From Sneathiella marina (lineage in GTDB: Bacteria > Pseudomonadota > Alphaproteobacteria > Sneathiellales > Sneathiellaceae): a DNA stretch of 64,000 nucleotides. The notes under the pieces are model-generated. The model saw only the letters and a list, made by a program, of their open reading frames with translations. It did no database searches and was not told the origin of the DNA. Positions 47,195-56,130 of this stretch are shown one piece after another (within the stretch, counting starts at the first letter, position 1; every line of letters begins with the position of its first letter). The position numbers were made by a program, and so were the translations under genes. The stretch spans positions 1,494,364 through 1,558,363 of the forward strand of contig NZ_CP098747.1 of the NCBI RefSeq assembly GCF_023746535.1, in the 5' to 3' direction.

Positions 47195-48393
47195 ATAAGA
47201 TCGTTGATATTCCTGAGGCAAAATCTGATGTATTTGCTCACAATACAGTCAATAGGCCTGTTTCAAGAAGTAATTTTCCAAAGAGATCATCGAAATTGAG
47301 ATTGCTGTGGCGGTCCAAATATTTCTGGGCTGGAATATTTATCATACTGCCAACTTTAGTATCAGCGATTTATTATTCAACCATAGCGGCGGATCAATAT
47401 CAAACTGTGTCGTTAATCTCCATCAGATCGTCGCAAACCGCCGGAGCAAGCTCCTTATTAGGTAATTTTTTTGGGATGGGTAATATCAGCCAATCTGCCT
47501 TAGATGCAAATACTGTCTCGCAGTTTATCATGTCCCATGATGCCGTAATGAAGCTCGATGAAGAGCTGAATTTAAGGAAAATGTTTTCTTTCCCCAAAGA
47601 AGATTTTTTCGCTCGGTTGCCTGCCGATGCCACATTTGAGAGACTTGTGGAGTATTATGAAAACATGATTGATGCAACCTTTGATAGTTCTTCTGGGATT
47701 ACGACTATTAAAGTAAAGGCATTCAGGACAGAAGATGCGATGGCAATCAGCTCGGCACTATTGCGAATAAGTGAAGAATTAATCAATGGATTTAATCTGC
47801 GAGCCGAGAAAGATACGCTACATCTTGCAAGGGCTGAGTTCGATAAAGCAGCCGACAATTTATCTGATGTGCGGCGGCGACTGACAGACTTTCGAAGTAA
47901 GCATCATGAAATTGACCCCACGGCTAGTACTGTAGCCATGGGGTCTATCATAGCAGGCTTAAGTCAGGAATATGCAGAGACATCAACGAGCCTAACAGAG
48001 GCCATTTCTTTTATGAATCCAGATAGTTTGCAGGTCGAGGTGCTTCGCAAACGATTGAGAGCATTAAAAAAGCAGATCAATGAAGAGAAAATGAGCCTAA
48101 CAGGAAATGAAGGCGCTATGTCAGACATACTAGCAGAGTATGAAGCGTTAGAACTGGACCATGAATTAGCGAACTTAGCGTATACCTCAGCGATCGGCTC
48201 CTTGGAAAGCGCAAGAATTGAAGCTCAAGGAAAGCGAAGCTATGTCGTTCCGGTTGTTTCACCCCATGTTGCAGACGAGGCGGAGTACCCTCGAAAAATC
48301 CGTAACATATTTTTTGTCCTAATTGGCAGTATCGCGATATTTGGTGTCTGCAGGTTGATTTTTCTAGGGGTACGTGACCATGTCATGCATTAA
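47191..48393 (+). CDS. kpsE: Capsule export inner-membrane protein KpsE, 400 aa
   Basis: A polysaccharide co-polymerase-type protein. An N-terminal membrane segment at about 48-66 and a C-terminal one at about 372-390 flank a long periplasmic coiled-coil part. K-R-L-R-A-L-K-K-Q-I-N-E-E-K near 285-300 is an example. The C-terminal P-H-V-A-D-E-A-E-Y-P-R-K is the usual P-x-x-P/A-x-x-P-R element. It links KpsMT to KpsD. It overlaps kpsT by four and kpsD by 14 bases. Confidence 0.88.
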   Translation: MNKIVDIPEAKSDVFAHNTVNRPVSRSNFPKRSSKLRLLWRSKYFWAGIFIILPTLVSAIYYSTIAADQYQTVSLISIRSSQTAGASSLLGNFFGMGNISQSALDANTVSQFIMSHDAVMKLDEELNLRKMFSFPKEDFFARLPADATFERLVEYYENMIDATFDSSSGITTIKVKAFRTEDAMAISSALLRISEELINGFNLRAEKDTLHLARAEFDKAADNLSDVRRRLTDFRSKHHEIDPTASTVAMGSIIAGLSQEYAETSTSLTEAISFMNPDSLQVEVLRKRLRALKKQINEEKMSLTGNEGAMSDILAEYEALELDHELANLAYTSAIGSLESARIEAQGKRSYVVPVVSPHVADEAEYPRKIRNIFFVLIGSIAIFGVCRLIFLGVRDHVMH

Positions 48394-50062
48394 GCCCATT
48401 GCCATTTTGGCGGCACTGGCGTTCAGTATTACGAACGTATTCGCACAGTCCTTGGCTCCGATAACAACGGAAGGCATCATATCTCCTGATGATACTGTTC
48501 TACCGAAAATATCTCCTGATTTACCGACCTCGAGTTTACCTCGGGCGGGCAAAGTCAGCGGGAGCGAAGACTTGCGTCCGTTTGGCGCTGCCCTATTTGA
48601 CAGCCCAATTGTAACAGCCTCTGCCGGTCCGAATCCTGATTATGTCGTCAATGTTGGTGATGAGATATTAGTTCGTATCTGGGGATCATTAACTGCTGAC
48701 ATACGTACTGTCGTGGATCAACAGGGGAATATTTTTATTCCGCAGGTTGGTCCCATTGCTGTGTCTGGAGTTAGGGCGGGAGAAATTTCAAAGTATGTCG
48801 AAAAGCCAATAAGCAAGGTATTTCAAGACAATGTTGCGGTATATGTAACTTTGATGCAATGGCAATCAATTGGCGTATTCGTATCCGGATTTGTGCAACA
48901 CCCAGGGCGCTATCCAGGTATTTCAACGGAATCTGTATTAGAATTTTTGAGTCGGGCTGGCGGTATTGATGAAGCTCAGGGGAGTTTTAGAAATATAAGT
49001 ATCCTGCGCAAGGGTAAGACAATCGAAAAGATAGATCTGTATGATTTTCTTCTCGGTGGCATTTTACCAAGGGTGCAATTTCGAGATGGAGATACCATTT
49101 TCGTAGGCTCGCAGCTGCCCACGATCGCCGTATCCGGAACTGTGCGCAACGGCTACTGGTTTGAAACTAATATTGAAGGAGGGATGAGCGGTAATGCTTT
49201 GATACCGTTAGCTCGGCCCTTGCCACAAAGTACATATGCGAAATTGATCGGAACAAGAGCCGGTCAGCCTTTGACAAAATACATACCGCTTGCACAAGTA
49301 AAAGATCTAACGTTTGAGGATCAAGATCAGTTGGAGTTTGTGGCGGATGCGCAAATAAATTCCTTAACGATTGAAATTACCGGTTCGTATGAGAGTCCTT
49401 CCACTCTTGTTACGGACCAAAATGCAACGCTCAAGCAGGTGTTAAACTATATTGAAATTGATCCGAGTTTAGCCGATACGTCAGCTGTCCACATCCGCCG
49501 ACAGAGCGTTGCGCAGCAGCAAAAAGTTTCTCTAGAGATGTCGCTTGATCGACTGGAGCGGTCGCTCCTGGATATTCCCATAGCGACTGAAGGTGAGGCT
49601 GCGATCAGGAAAGCGGAGGCTGAACTAGTTTCGAAATACATAGCAAGAGCCAGAACCGTTACCCCGGACGGAACAGTTGTCGTTCTCGACTCATCGGATG
49701 AAATGGTTGATTTGCCACTGGAAGACGGCGACACGATAGTTATTCCAAGAAAACGTTCCGTTGTTATCGTGAGCGGTGAAGTGCTGGCACCGCAGGCAAT
49801 CGTTTACGAAAAAAATCAATCAGTGAAGAACCTCATCAAAAGAGCTGGAGGATTTACCGAGCGTGCTGATGAAGAAAAAATAATCATCAGAAAAACAAAT
49901 GGTCAAGTATTCGTAACGGTACCCGACAGTTTGGTCTCTCCCGGGGACGAGATATTTGTGATTCCCAAAATTGAATTCAAGACATTTCAGTTCACAAAAG
50001 ACATCGTCCAGATTGTCTATCAAATTGCAGTTGCAACTGGAGTGCTAATCGGAATTTTGTAG
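48380..50062 (+). CDS. kpsD: Outer membrane polysaccharide export protein (KpsD/OPX), 560 aa
   Basis: A signal peptide (1-22, ending V-F-A-Q) leads to a polysaccharide export (Poly_export) domain near residues 85-165 with Y-V-V-N-V-G-D-E-I-L-V-R-I-W-G and then three SLBB domains (about 170-250, 330-390, 460-530), seen as G-x-x-x-x-P-G-x-Y and similar. V-V-I-V-S-G-E-V-L-A-P marks the last one. The Gly-Asp start of the export domain is G-D-E-I. KpsD forms the outer membrane channel. The ATG at 48380 has AGGGG nine bases upstream; a GTG at 48374 is the alternative. Confidence 0.9.
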   Translation: MSCIKPIAILAALAFSITNVFAQSLAPITTEGIISPDDTVLPKISPDLPTSSLPRAGKVSGSEDLRPFGAALFDSPIVTASAGPNPDYVVNVGDEILVRIWGSLTADIRTVVDQQGNIFIPQVGPIAVSGVRAGEISKYVEKPISKVFQDNVAVYVTLMQWQSIGVFVSGFVQHPGRYPGISTESVLEFLSRAGGIDEAQGSFRNISILRKGKTIEKIDLYDFLLGGILPRVQFRDGDTIFVGSQLPTIAVSGTVRNGYWFETNIEGGMSGNALIPLARPLPQSTYAKLIGTRAGQPLTKYIPLAQVKDLTFEDQDQLEFVADAQINSLTIEITGSYESPSTLVTDQNATLKQVLNYIEIDPSLADTSAVHIRRQSVAQQQKVSLEMSLDRLERSLLDIPIATEGEAAIRKAEAELVSKYIARARTVTPDGTVVVLDSSDEMVDLPLEDGDTIVIPRKRSVVIVSGEVLAPQAIVYEKNQSVKNLIKRAGGFTERADEEKIIIRKTNGQVFVTVPDSLVSPGDEIFVIPKIEFKTFQFTKDIVQIVYQIAVATGVLIGIL

Positions 50063-50131
50063 TTTTTATAATCCAAGTGATTTTTCTAGCGCCAGACTGG
50101 CGGTTAGTTTTAACAAATATTTGAGGACGAT

Positions 50132-51292
50132 ATGCATCATATTGATACTAATTCAATTTTTTCAAATTTCTTTGATAACAAAATAATAGCTGTCACGGGT
50201 GGAGTGGGCTCTGTTGGTGTTGAGCTAATAAGTAAGTTGCTAGACCATGGTGTGAAGGAAGTACGATGTATAGATAATAATGAATCTGCGTTATTTGAAC
50301 TCGGGAGCTTTTACTGTGCAGATGAAAGGTTACGAATTTTTCACGCTGACATTACGGACGAATGGGAAATGCTCAGAGTATTTGGCTCTGTCGATTATGT
50401 TTTCCATGCAGCGGCCTTAAAACACGTACCTTCCTGCGAAGTTAGTCCTTTCAGCGCAGTGAATACAAACATTATTGGAATAAAAACAATCATTCGTTCC
50501 GCTCAAGAGAACGGCGTTAAGAAAGTTCTGTTTACATCATCTGACAAAGCTGTGAGCCCGACCAATGTCATGGGCGCATCAAAGCTTATGGGCGAAAAGC
50601 TATTTATCGCGGCAAATTTCATGGCTGTTGGTCCTGATGCGACCACTCTGTTTTCCAGCACACGTTTTGGAAACATTGCTGGCTCCAGTGGGTCGGTAAT
50701 TCCGCTCTTTTGTGATCAGATTCAAAAGGGAGGGCCTGTGACCATAACAGATACCAAAATGTCACGATTTATGATGGGTATGTCTCATGCAGCGGATTTG
50801 GTACTGAAAAGTATGGTTTATAGTCAAGGCGGTGAAATTTTAATAACAAAAATGCCCGCAATGATGATTTCAGATATTGCGGATGTTTTGATCGAAAAAA
50901 TAGCTCCTCAATTTGGATACGATCCTTCCAAAATTGAGAAAAGAATTATTGGTGCTCGCCTTGGTGAGAAGCGATGGGAAGAACTAAGTACCGATGAAGA
51001 AAGCAAGCGTATTCTGGAAAATGACAACTACCTTTGTGTTCTTCCGGCGCAATGCAATAACACTGAAGAAGTCCGGGATCACTATCTTCAATTAGGCTTC
51101 AAAGATTCTAGGTGCGTTTACACGTCGGAAACAGCGTCGAAGTTGAGTAAACAGGAAGTGTTTGACTTCCTCCGGCAGCCTGGAGTCTTACCATTTTCCC
51201 TCCGCACCCAGTTGTTGGATAGCATTCGTCTAGTCGATGCACCTACGGTCCCGTGTGAAAAAGAAACAACTGGTTTCGCGGTGAGCGGCTAA
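50132..51292 (+). CDS. CapD/FlaA1-type nucleotide-sugar 4,6-dehydratase, 386 aa
   Basis: An extended SDR that makes 4-keto-6-deoxy sugars, likely from UDP-GlcNAc. The NAD loop is V-T-G-G-V-G-S-V-G near 21-29 and the catalytic region S-S-D-K-A-V-S-P-T-N-V-M-G-A-S-K near 136-151. Met147 sits where a classic SDR has Tyr, as in the membrane CapD/PglF group, but there is no N-terminal membrane domain here. The C-terminal part (about 285-386) ends in a Cys-containing tail. It is 69 bases after kpsD. Product structure is not known. Confidence 0.85.
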   Translation: MHHIDTNSIFSNFFDNKIIAVTGGVGSVGVELISKLLDHGVKEVRCIDNNESALFELGSFYCADERLRIFHADITDEWEMLRVFGSVDYVFHAAALKHVPSCEVSPFSAVNTNIIGIKTIIRSAQENGVKKVLFTSSDKAVSPTNVMGASKLMGEKLFIAANFMAVGPDATTLFSSTRFGNIAGSSGSVIPLFCDQIQKGGPVTITDTKMSRFMMGMSHAADLVLKSMVYSQGGEILITKMPAMMISDIADVLIEKIAPQFGYDPSKIEKRIIGARLGEKRWEELSTDEESKRILENDNYLCVLPAQCNNTEEVRDHYLQLGFKDSRCVYTSETASKLSKQEVFDFLRQPGVLPFSLRTQLLDSIRLVDAPTVPCEKETTGFAVSG

Positions 51293-51336
51293 CAAGTCGC
51301 AACAATCAAATATTTACAAGTACTATTGGAAAAATT

Positions 51337-52488
51337 ATGAAGACTCTAATTCTAGGCGGAGACGGATATTTGGGTTGGCCGACAGCAATGCATCTGTCCG
51401 CACACGGCCACGAGGTTATGGTTGTCGACAATTATTTGAGACGTAACCTTAGCCGAGAAACTGATTCCGACCCGCTTTTTGATGTTCCGAACCTGCATTG
51501 TAGATCCGAGTCTTGGCTGCAAAAATCCGGGAACAATATTGAAGTTCGTATTGGCGATCTTACTGACTGGGAATTTTCAAAAGACGTATTTAATGAATTT
51601 AAACCTGATGCTGTTGTTCATTACGCGGAACAACCATCTGCACCATATTCTATGAAAAATAGAAACACAGCTGATTTGACGCTCAAGAATAATCTATTTG
51701 TGACATTTAATATTATACAGGCTGTTCATGAAATCGTTCCGGATTGTCATATCGTGAAATTAGGTACGATGGGAGAATACGGTACGCCCAATATTGATAT
51801 TGAAGAAGGTTGGCTGCATGTTGAGCATAAGGGCCGGAAACAGAAATTTTTATACCCCCGAGCTGCAGGCAGCCTATATCACACCACAAAAGTCTTGGAT
51901 ACTGATCTACTTTGGTTCTATGTCCGGACTTGGGGATTGCGTGTTACCGATCTGATGCAAGGACCGGTCTACGGTTTGGAGACATATGAAAATGTAGGCG
52001 AAGAAGCTCTTCTTTCTTTTTTCAATTATGACGAATATTTCGGAACCGTGATTAATCGGTTTATGGTTCAAGCGATTGCTGGATACCCGCTTACGGTTTA
52101 CGGGAAAGGCGGCCAAATCAGAGGTTACCTCAATATTAAAGACACGTTGCAATGTGTGAAGCTTTCAATCGAAAAGCCTGCGGAGGCGGGCGAAATGAGG
52201 GTTTTTAATCAGTTTGTTGAGACATTCAGTGTCAATGAAATTGCGTCACTTGTTAAAAAATCAGGCGAGCGGCTTGGCATTGATGTCGAAGTGCAAAACC
52301 TTCCAAATCCCCGTATCGAGATGGAAGAGCATTACTATAATCCAATCCATAGTGCACTCGAAAACCTCGGTTTGAAACCACATCTACTCACGGAAGAAGT
52401 GGTGGATAACATGATGAAATTGATATTGACCTATAAGGATAGAATTAAAACGAATTGCATTTTTCGAGGTGTAAAATGGGATCGGTAA
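51337..52488 (+). CDS. UDP-sulfoquinovose synthase (SqdB/SQD1 family), 383 aa
   Basis: This SDR makes UDP-sulfoquinovose from UDP-glucose and sulfite. The NAD loop is G-G-D-G-Y-L-G-W-P (7-15). Family-specific pieces are V-V-D-N-Y-L-R-R (29-36), H-Y-A-E-Q-P-S-A-P-Y-S-M (95-106), K-L-G-T-M-G-E-Y-G-T-P-N-I-D-I-E-E-G (141-158) and Y-P-R-A-A-G-S-L-Y-H-T-T-K (173-185). The catalytic triad Thr144, Tyr181, Lys185 is in place, as in plant SQD1 (Thr145, Tyr182, Lys186). Sulfoquinovose is usually a lipid head group; here the gene sits between a dehydratase and a glycosyltransferase in a capsule locus, so it probably supplies a sulfonated sugar for the polymer. Confidence 0.85.
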   Translation: MKTLILGGDGYLGWPTAMHLSAHGHEVMVVDNYLRRNLSRETDSDPLFDVPNLHCRSESWLQKSGNNIEVRIGDLTDWEFSKDVFNEFKPDAVVHYAEQPSAPYSMKNRNTADLTLKNNLFVTFNIIQAVHEIVPDCHIVKLGTMGEYGTPNIDIEEGWLHVEHKGRKQKFLYPRAAGSLYHTTKVLDTDLLWFYVRTWGLRVTDLMQGPVYGLETYENVGEEALLSFFNYDEYFGTVINRFMVQAIAGYPLTVYGKGGQIRGYLNIKDTLQCVKLSIEKPAEAGEMRVFNQFVETFSVNEIASLVKKSGERLGIDVEVQNLPNPRIEMEEHYYNPIHSALENLGLKPHLLTEEVVDNMMKLILTYKDRIKTNCIFRGVKWDR

Positions 52489-52495
52489 CCAAAAT

Positions 52496-53779
52496 ATGAT
52501 GGCCAGATCTAGAGCACGTCGCTTGTCTCGAAAAGGCGAGCATAATGCGGCTTTGATATTATCCGCTGGTCAGGATATTGAGATTCTGTCTCGGGCCGGA
52601 ATGCATCTAAGTGTTCTGGAAAAAACCGACGCGCCTTCCATTTACAGGGCGATTGCCCTTGCTCAAACCGGAAAGTCGGAAGAAGCACTGGAAATGGTTT
52701 CTAAATTTCATAAGCACCCTCTCGCGAGGGTATTACTTGGCCAGTTAGCGACGAAGATACCTGAACAGGTAATTGAATTTTTGGATAATCGGCCTGGATG
52801 GATACATACCAATCTTTATTGTAAGGCAAGAACCTCGACTTCTAGTCCCATAATGGAAAATATACTGAAAATCTCGCCTCCGCTGGCTGTATTCGTTGCC
52901 CAGCAATCCGGCCAGCAAGAACTTGCTCAAGAGCGTTTTGAAAAAATTTTTACAGATGCAGAGCTGACAGTGCCCGAAGGATGTTGGGATGAAAATCAAC
53001 TTACTATACATTCCATTTGTTGTGATCCCGAAGAAGTAGGTACAGTGAAGGATGGGCCTCTGGTGTCGGTCGTTCTCACCGCCCATAATGAAGAAGCTTA
53101 TCTTTCCACAGCTTTACAGTCACTCTTGAAGCAGTCTTGGCAGTCACAGGAAATTATTGTTGTTGATGACGGCAGTACGGATAACACATTTGGGGTAGCA
53201 CTGGATTTTCAAAAACGGGATGCTCGCATTCGGGCATATCGCCTAGGCGAGAATGTTGGAATCTGGGCGGCAAAAAACTTTGGCATCACGAAATCTACGG
53301 GCGATTTCATTACGATGCATGACGCCGATGACTGGTCTCATCCCGCCAAAATTTCTGCCCAAATAAAACCTTTGATGACCAACCGAACCATCGCCTGCTC
53401 TTCATCATATTTTCTCCGGATTAACGAGGAAACGGGGCAATTATTCTCAAGAAATGCCGAAAATTTTCTCCGATGGAATCCTTCCTCACTGCTGTTTCGT
53501 AAGCAATTGGTCGATGAAGTAGGCCTATTTCAAACGTCCGGTTTGGGCAAAGATTGTGAATTCGTCGCTCGAATAGAGAATAGATTTAGTTGTAAAAAAC
53601 ATGCCCGAATTCGCAAACCCTTATCGCTCGGCCTATGGCGTAAAAACGGATTATCAAACAAGCTTAGAGACGGCGAAAAAGCAATGGACCGCCTTGAGCA
53701 ATGGGAAACCTGGCGGCGGGAGCACCTAAACTTTCATTCAAATTCCAAGAACATCTATTCAACGTTCTTAAGTTTATAG
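52496..53779 (+). CDS. Family 2 glycosyltransferase with a long N-terminal region, 427 aa
   Basis: The GT-A domain begins at about residue 186: V-S-V-V-L-T-A-H-N-E-E-A-Y-L-S-T-A-L, followed by I-I-V-V-D-D-G-S-T-D-N-T and the metal-binding D-A-D-D-W near 275. It may transfer a sugar to the growing polymer. The first 185 residues have no matching family; they are helical, with repeats of about 30 residues suggesting a TPR-like arrangement. Start: two Met in a row at 52496 and 52499. The stop of the preceding gene is 7 bases before the start. Confidence 0.8.
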   Translation: MMARSRARRLSRKGEHNAALILSAGQDIEILSRAGMHLSVLEKTDAPSIYRAIALAQTGKSEEALEMVSKFHKHPLARVLLGQLATKIPEQVIEFLDNRPGWIHTNLYCKARTSTSSPIMENILKISPPLAVFVAQQSGQQELAQERFEKIFTDAELTVPEGCWDENQLTIHSICCDPEEVGTVKDGPLVSVVLTAHNEEAYLSTALQSLLKQSWQSQEIIVVDDGSTDNTFGVALDFQKRDARIRAYRLGENVGIWAAKNFGITKSTGDFITMHDADDWSHPAKISAQIKPLMTNRTIACSSSYFLRINEETGQLFSRNAENFLRWNPSSLLFRKQLVDEVGLFQTSGLGKDCEFVARIENRFSCKKHARIRKPLSLGLWRKNGLSNKLRDGEKAMDRLEQWETWRREHLNFHSNSKNIYSTFLSL

Positions 53780-53814
53780 AAACTCGAATTCAATTCTATT
53801 TTTGGTAATAACAA

Positions 53815-54810
53815 ATGACAAAAAAATGGGTAATTACAGGCGGATGCGGCTTCATCGGTTCGGCACTGATAGCGAAACTGACAAGGGACGTCGATAACGC
53901 TGTTCGTGTGATAGATAATCTTTCTGTGGGAAGCATTAAGCCTTTAGAGAAACTGAATATTCCTATTGTACACGCAGATGTTATGAAGATGCCCATTTGG
54001 CAAAAAAATGTACTTCAGCATTTCGAGATTGATATCCGGGATCAGGATCGTGCTCTTAAAGTGACAGAGGGCGCAGACATAATAGTTCATTTAGCCGCAA
54101 ATACGGGAGTTGGCCCTTCCGTAAGTGATCCGCGGGCTGACTGTATGTCTAATGTTATCGGTGTGTTTAACTACCTAGAAGCAGCACGACTAAATAGCGT
54201 GCCGCGCTTTATCCTCGCATCCAGTAGTGCAGTAGTGGGAGACACCACATCTCCGGTTCATGAGGAGAAAGTGCCTCATCCGACCTCACCTTATGGGGCA
54301 AGTAAGCTTTGCGGAGAAGCGTATTGCTCCGCCTATTTTCAGACATTTGGTATTGAGACAGTGGCGCTGCGATTTGGAAATGTCTACGGCATAGGCGCAG
54401 CGCATAAAGAAAGCGTTGTCAGCAAATTTATGAAAACACTGTTGCAACAAGATCCGTTGACAATTTTTGGTGACGGCTCTCAAACACGCGACTTTATTTA
54501 CATCGAGGATTTGGTCGAGGCAATCACCGCTGCCGCTGTTGCATCGGATGTTGGAGGCGAAGTCTTTCAAATTGCAACCAATCGGGAGACATCGGTGAAT
54601 GAACTAGTCGATGTCATTTCGTCAACGGTTGAACAGAAAGGTTACACCCGTCCCAAGATACTAAACCAGTCGAAACGAATAGGAGACATAATGAATATTT
54701 ATTCTGATACGAGCAAAGCGCGGCAGAAGTTGAATTGGAGATCGAAGACGGCGCTGCAAAGAGGGATTGAAGATACATTTGATTGGTTTGTAAGTGAGCA
54801 AAAACAATGA
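53815..54810 (+). CDS. NAD-dependent sugar epimerase/dehydratase (GalE/WbpP-like), 331 aa
   Basis: Extended SDR with T-G-G-C-G-F-I-G (8-15), D-N-L-S (34-37), L-A-A-N-T-G-V-G-P-S-V (93-103), S-S-S-A-V-V-G-D (136-143), the catalytic Y160-G-A-S-K164, and R-F-G-N-V-Y-G (187-193). These are typical of UDP-GlcNAc or UDP-glucose 4-epimerases and UDP-sugar dehydratases. It would make a nucleotide sugar for the polysaccharide. Substrate cannot be fixed from sequence. Confidence 0.85.
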   Translation: MTKKWVITGGCGFIGSALIAKLTRDVDNAVRVIDNLSVGSIKPLEKLNIPIVHADVMKMPIWQKNVLQHFEIDIRDQDRALKVTEGADIIVHLAANTGVGPSVSDPRADCMSNVIGVFNYLEAARLNSVPRFILASSSAVVGDTTSPVHEEKVPHPTSPYGASKLCGEAYCSAYFQTFGIETVALRFGNVYGIGAAHKESVVSKFMKTLLQQDPLTIFGDGSQTRDFIYIEDLVEAITAAAVASDVGGEVFQIATNRETSVNELVDVISSTVEQKGYTRPKILNQSKRIGDIMNIYSDTSKARQKLNWRSKTALQRGIEDTFDWFVSEQKQ

Positions 54811-54898
54811 CGCATTTGTGTTTCATTTAAATGGCTTCCTAGGTTTTTTGCCATCGCAAAAATCCAAACATAATCACCGCTGAATAGGAGATAAATTG

Positions 54899-55828
54899 AT
54901 GTCATCAAAAGTTATTTGGGAAAATGTTAAGCAATGTAATTATTGCGGCAAGAGTGATTTCTTTCTTTTCATGAGGTCAACTGAACCTCATTGGACAGGA
55001 GATGAGCCTTTAACGATGATGGAATGTAAAAATTGCGGTCTTGTTTTTGCATCCCCCCGACCGAATGCCACTCAGTTTAATAAAAATTATTTAGTAGGGG
55101 ATGAGAAAGCACGCGCAGTTTTAGAGCGCAAAAGAAATCGGCCAAATGTGAGGGCTCTTCACCTAAATCATGTGAAAAAAGCTCTTGAATTCCATGACAA
55201 TAAGGCAACGTCATTATTTGATATGGGATGTGGTGCGGGTACAATTATGGAAGCCGCGAAAGAATTGGGACTGGATGCTGAGGGAAATGATATAAATCTT
55301 GCTGCAATTAATGAGCTTCGTGAGTTGGGTTTCAATGCATATCATGGATTTACAAATCAACTGGAACTTCCAAAAAACAACTTTGATATTGTTATAAATT
55401 TTGATTATTTAGAGCACTCGTATAATCCTTACGAGGATCTAAAAACTTGTAATGAAATATTAAAAATGGGGGGTCTTCTTTCCTTGAAGACGCTTTACTT
55501 AGATTGTCCGGACCATATCTTGAAATCTGATAGATATCAGCTATTTAGAGCTTGCCATTATCATTACTTTTCTGCAAGAAACTTGGCATCCATGGTCTAT
55601 AAAGCTGGTTTTGAAATCTTGGAACTTAATTGTAATAATTTGATCTTTATAATAGCTAGAAAAATGGTTGAAGCATCAAATGATAGGCCAATCGATTACT
55701 ACGACTATAAAATTATAGATACCAATTTAAAGAAAGAAAAAAAGGTTACGCATAGAAAACGTAGTGTTTCTATCGTTAGCCGTGGATTAAGTACACCATT
55801 TAAGGCTAGCGACATTGGTCTTCATTAG
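54899..55828 (+). CDS. SAM-dependent methyltransferase with an N-terminal zinc ribbon, 309 aa
   Basis: The N-terminus has C-N-Y-C-G (residues 11-15) and C-K-N-C-G-L-V-F (42-49), a Cys4 zinc site. The SAM domain follows at about 100-230 with S-L-F-D-M-G-C-G-A-G-T (motif I) and D-I-V-I-N-F-D-Y-L-E-H (motif IV). Such two-part methyltransferases methylate sugars or glycans. It is low in GC compared with genes outside the locus. The ATG at 54899 follows AGGAGA; a TTG one codon before is possible. Confidence 0.82.
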   Translation: MSSKVIWENVKQCNYCGKSDFFLFMRSTEPHWTGDEPLTMMECKNCGLVFASPRPNATQFNKNYLVGDEKARAVLERKRNRPNVRALHLNHVKKALEFHDNKATSLFDMGCGAGTIMEAAKELGLDAEGNDINLAAINELRELGFNAYHGFTNQLELPKNNFDIVINFDYLEHSYNPYEDLKTCNEILKMGGLLSLKTLYLDCPDHILKSDRYQLFRACHYHYFSARNLASMVYKAGFEILELNCNNLIFIIARKMVEASNDRPIDYYDYKIIDTNLKKEKKVTHRKRSVSIVSRGLSTPFKASDIGLH

Positions 55829-55858
55829 GGGCGCAAATATTAGACGTTTTATGATGGT

Positions 55859-56092
55859 ATGAGAAAATATTTGACCTCGTTATTTAAGTCTTTTAGCAAA
55901 TTCAATTTCTATAATCCTCGCTTAATTTGGGATGGGTTGCGGAGTAATCCAGAAGCTCGTCCCAAGTTATCGTTATCAAAAAAAGATAAAAAAATTGAGT
56001 TTTTGGAATTAGAGATTCGAAGGAGGCTGAACCCTGAAATCAATGCGATGTTTGCAAGTGAATTTAAAAAAAGGAAAATTGATGATGCTTAG
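55859..56092 (+). CDS. Small hypothetical protein in the polysaccharide locus, 77 aa
   Basis: A short basic protein, mostly helical, rich in Lys, Arg, Asn and Ser, with no signal peptide. It lies 30 bases after the methyltransferase gene. The ribosome binding site is weak. It may be a real small gene, or a leftover of a damaged one. Function unknown. Confidence 0.4.
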   Translation: MRKYLTSLFKSFSKFNFYNPRLIWDGLRSNPEARPKLSLSKKDKKIEFLELEIRRRLNPEINAMFASEFKKRKIDDA

Positions 56093-56130
56093 AAAAATAT
56101 TTCTGCTCGGTTTATTTTAGGGCACTGGAG

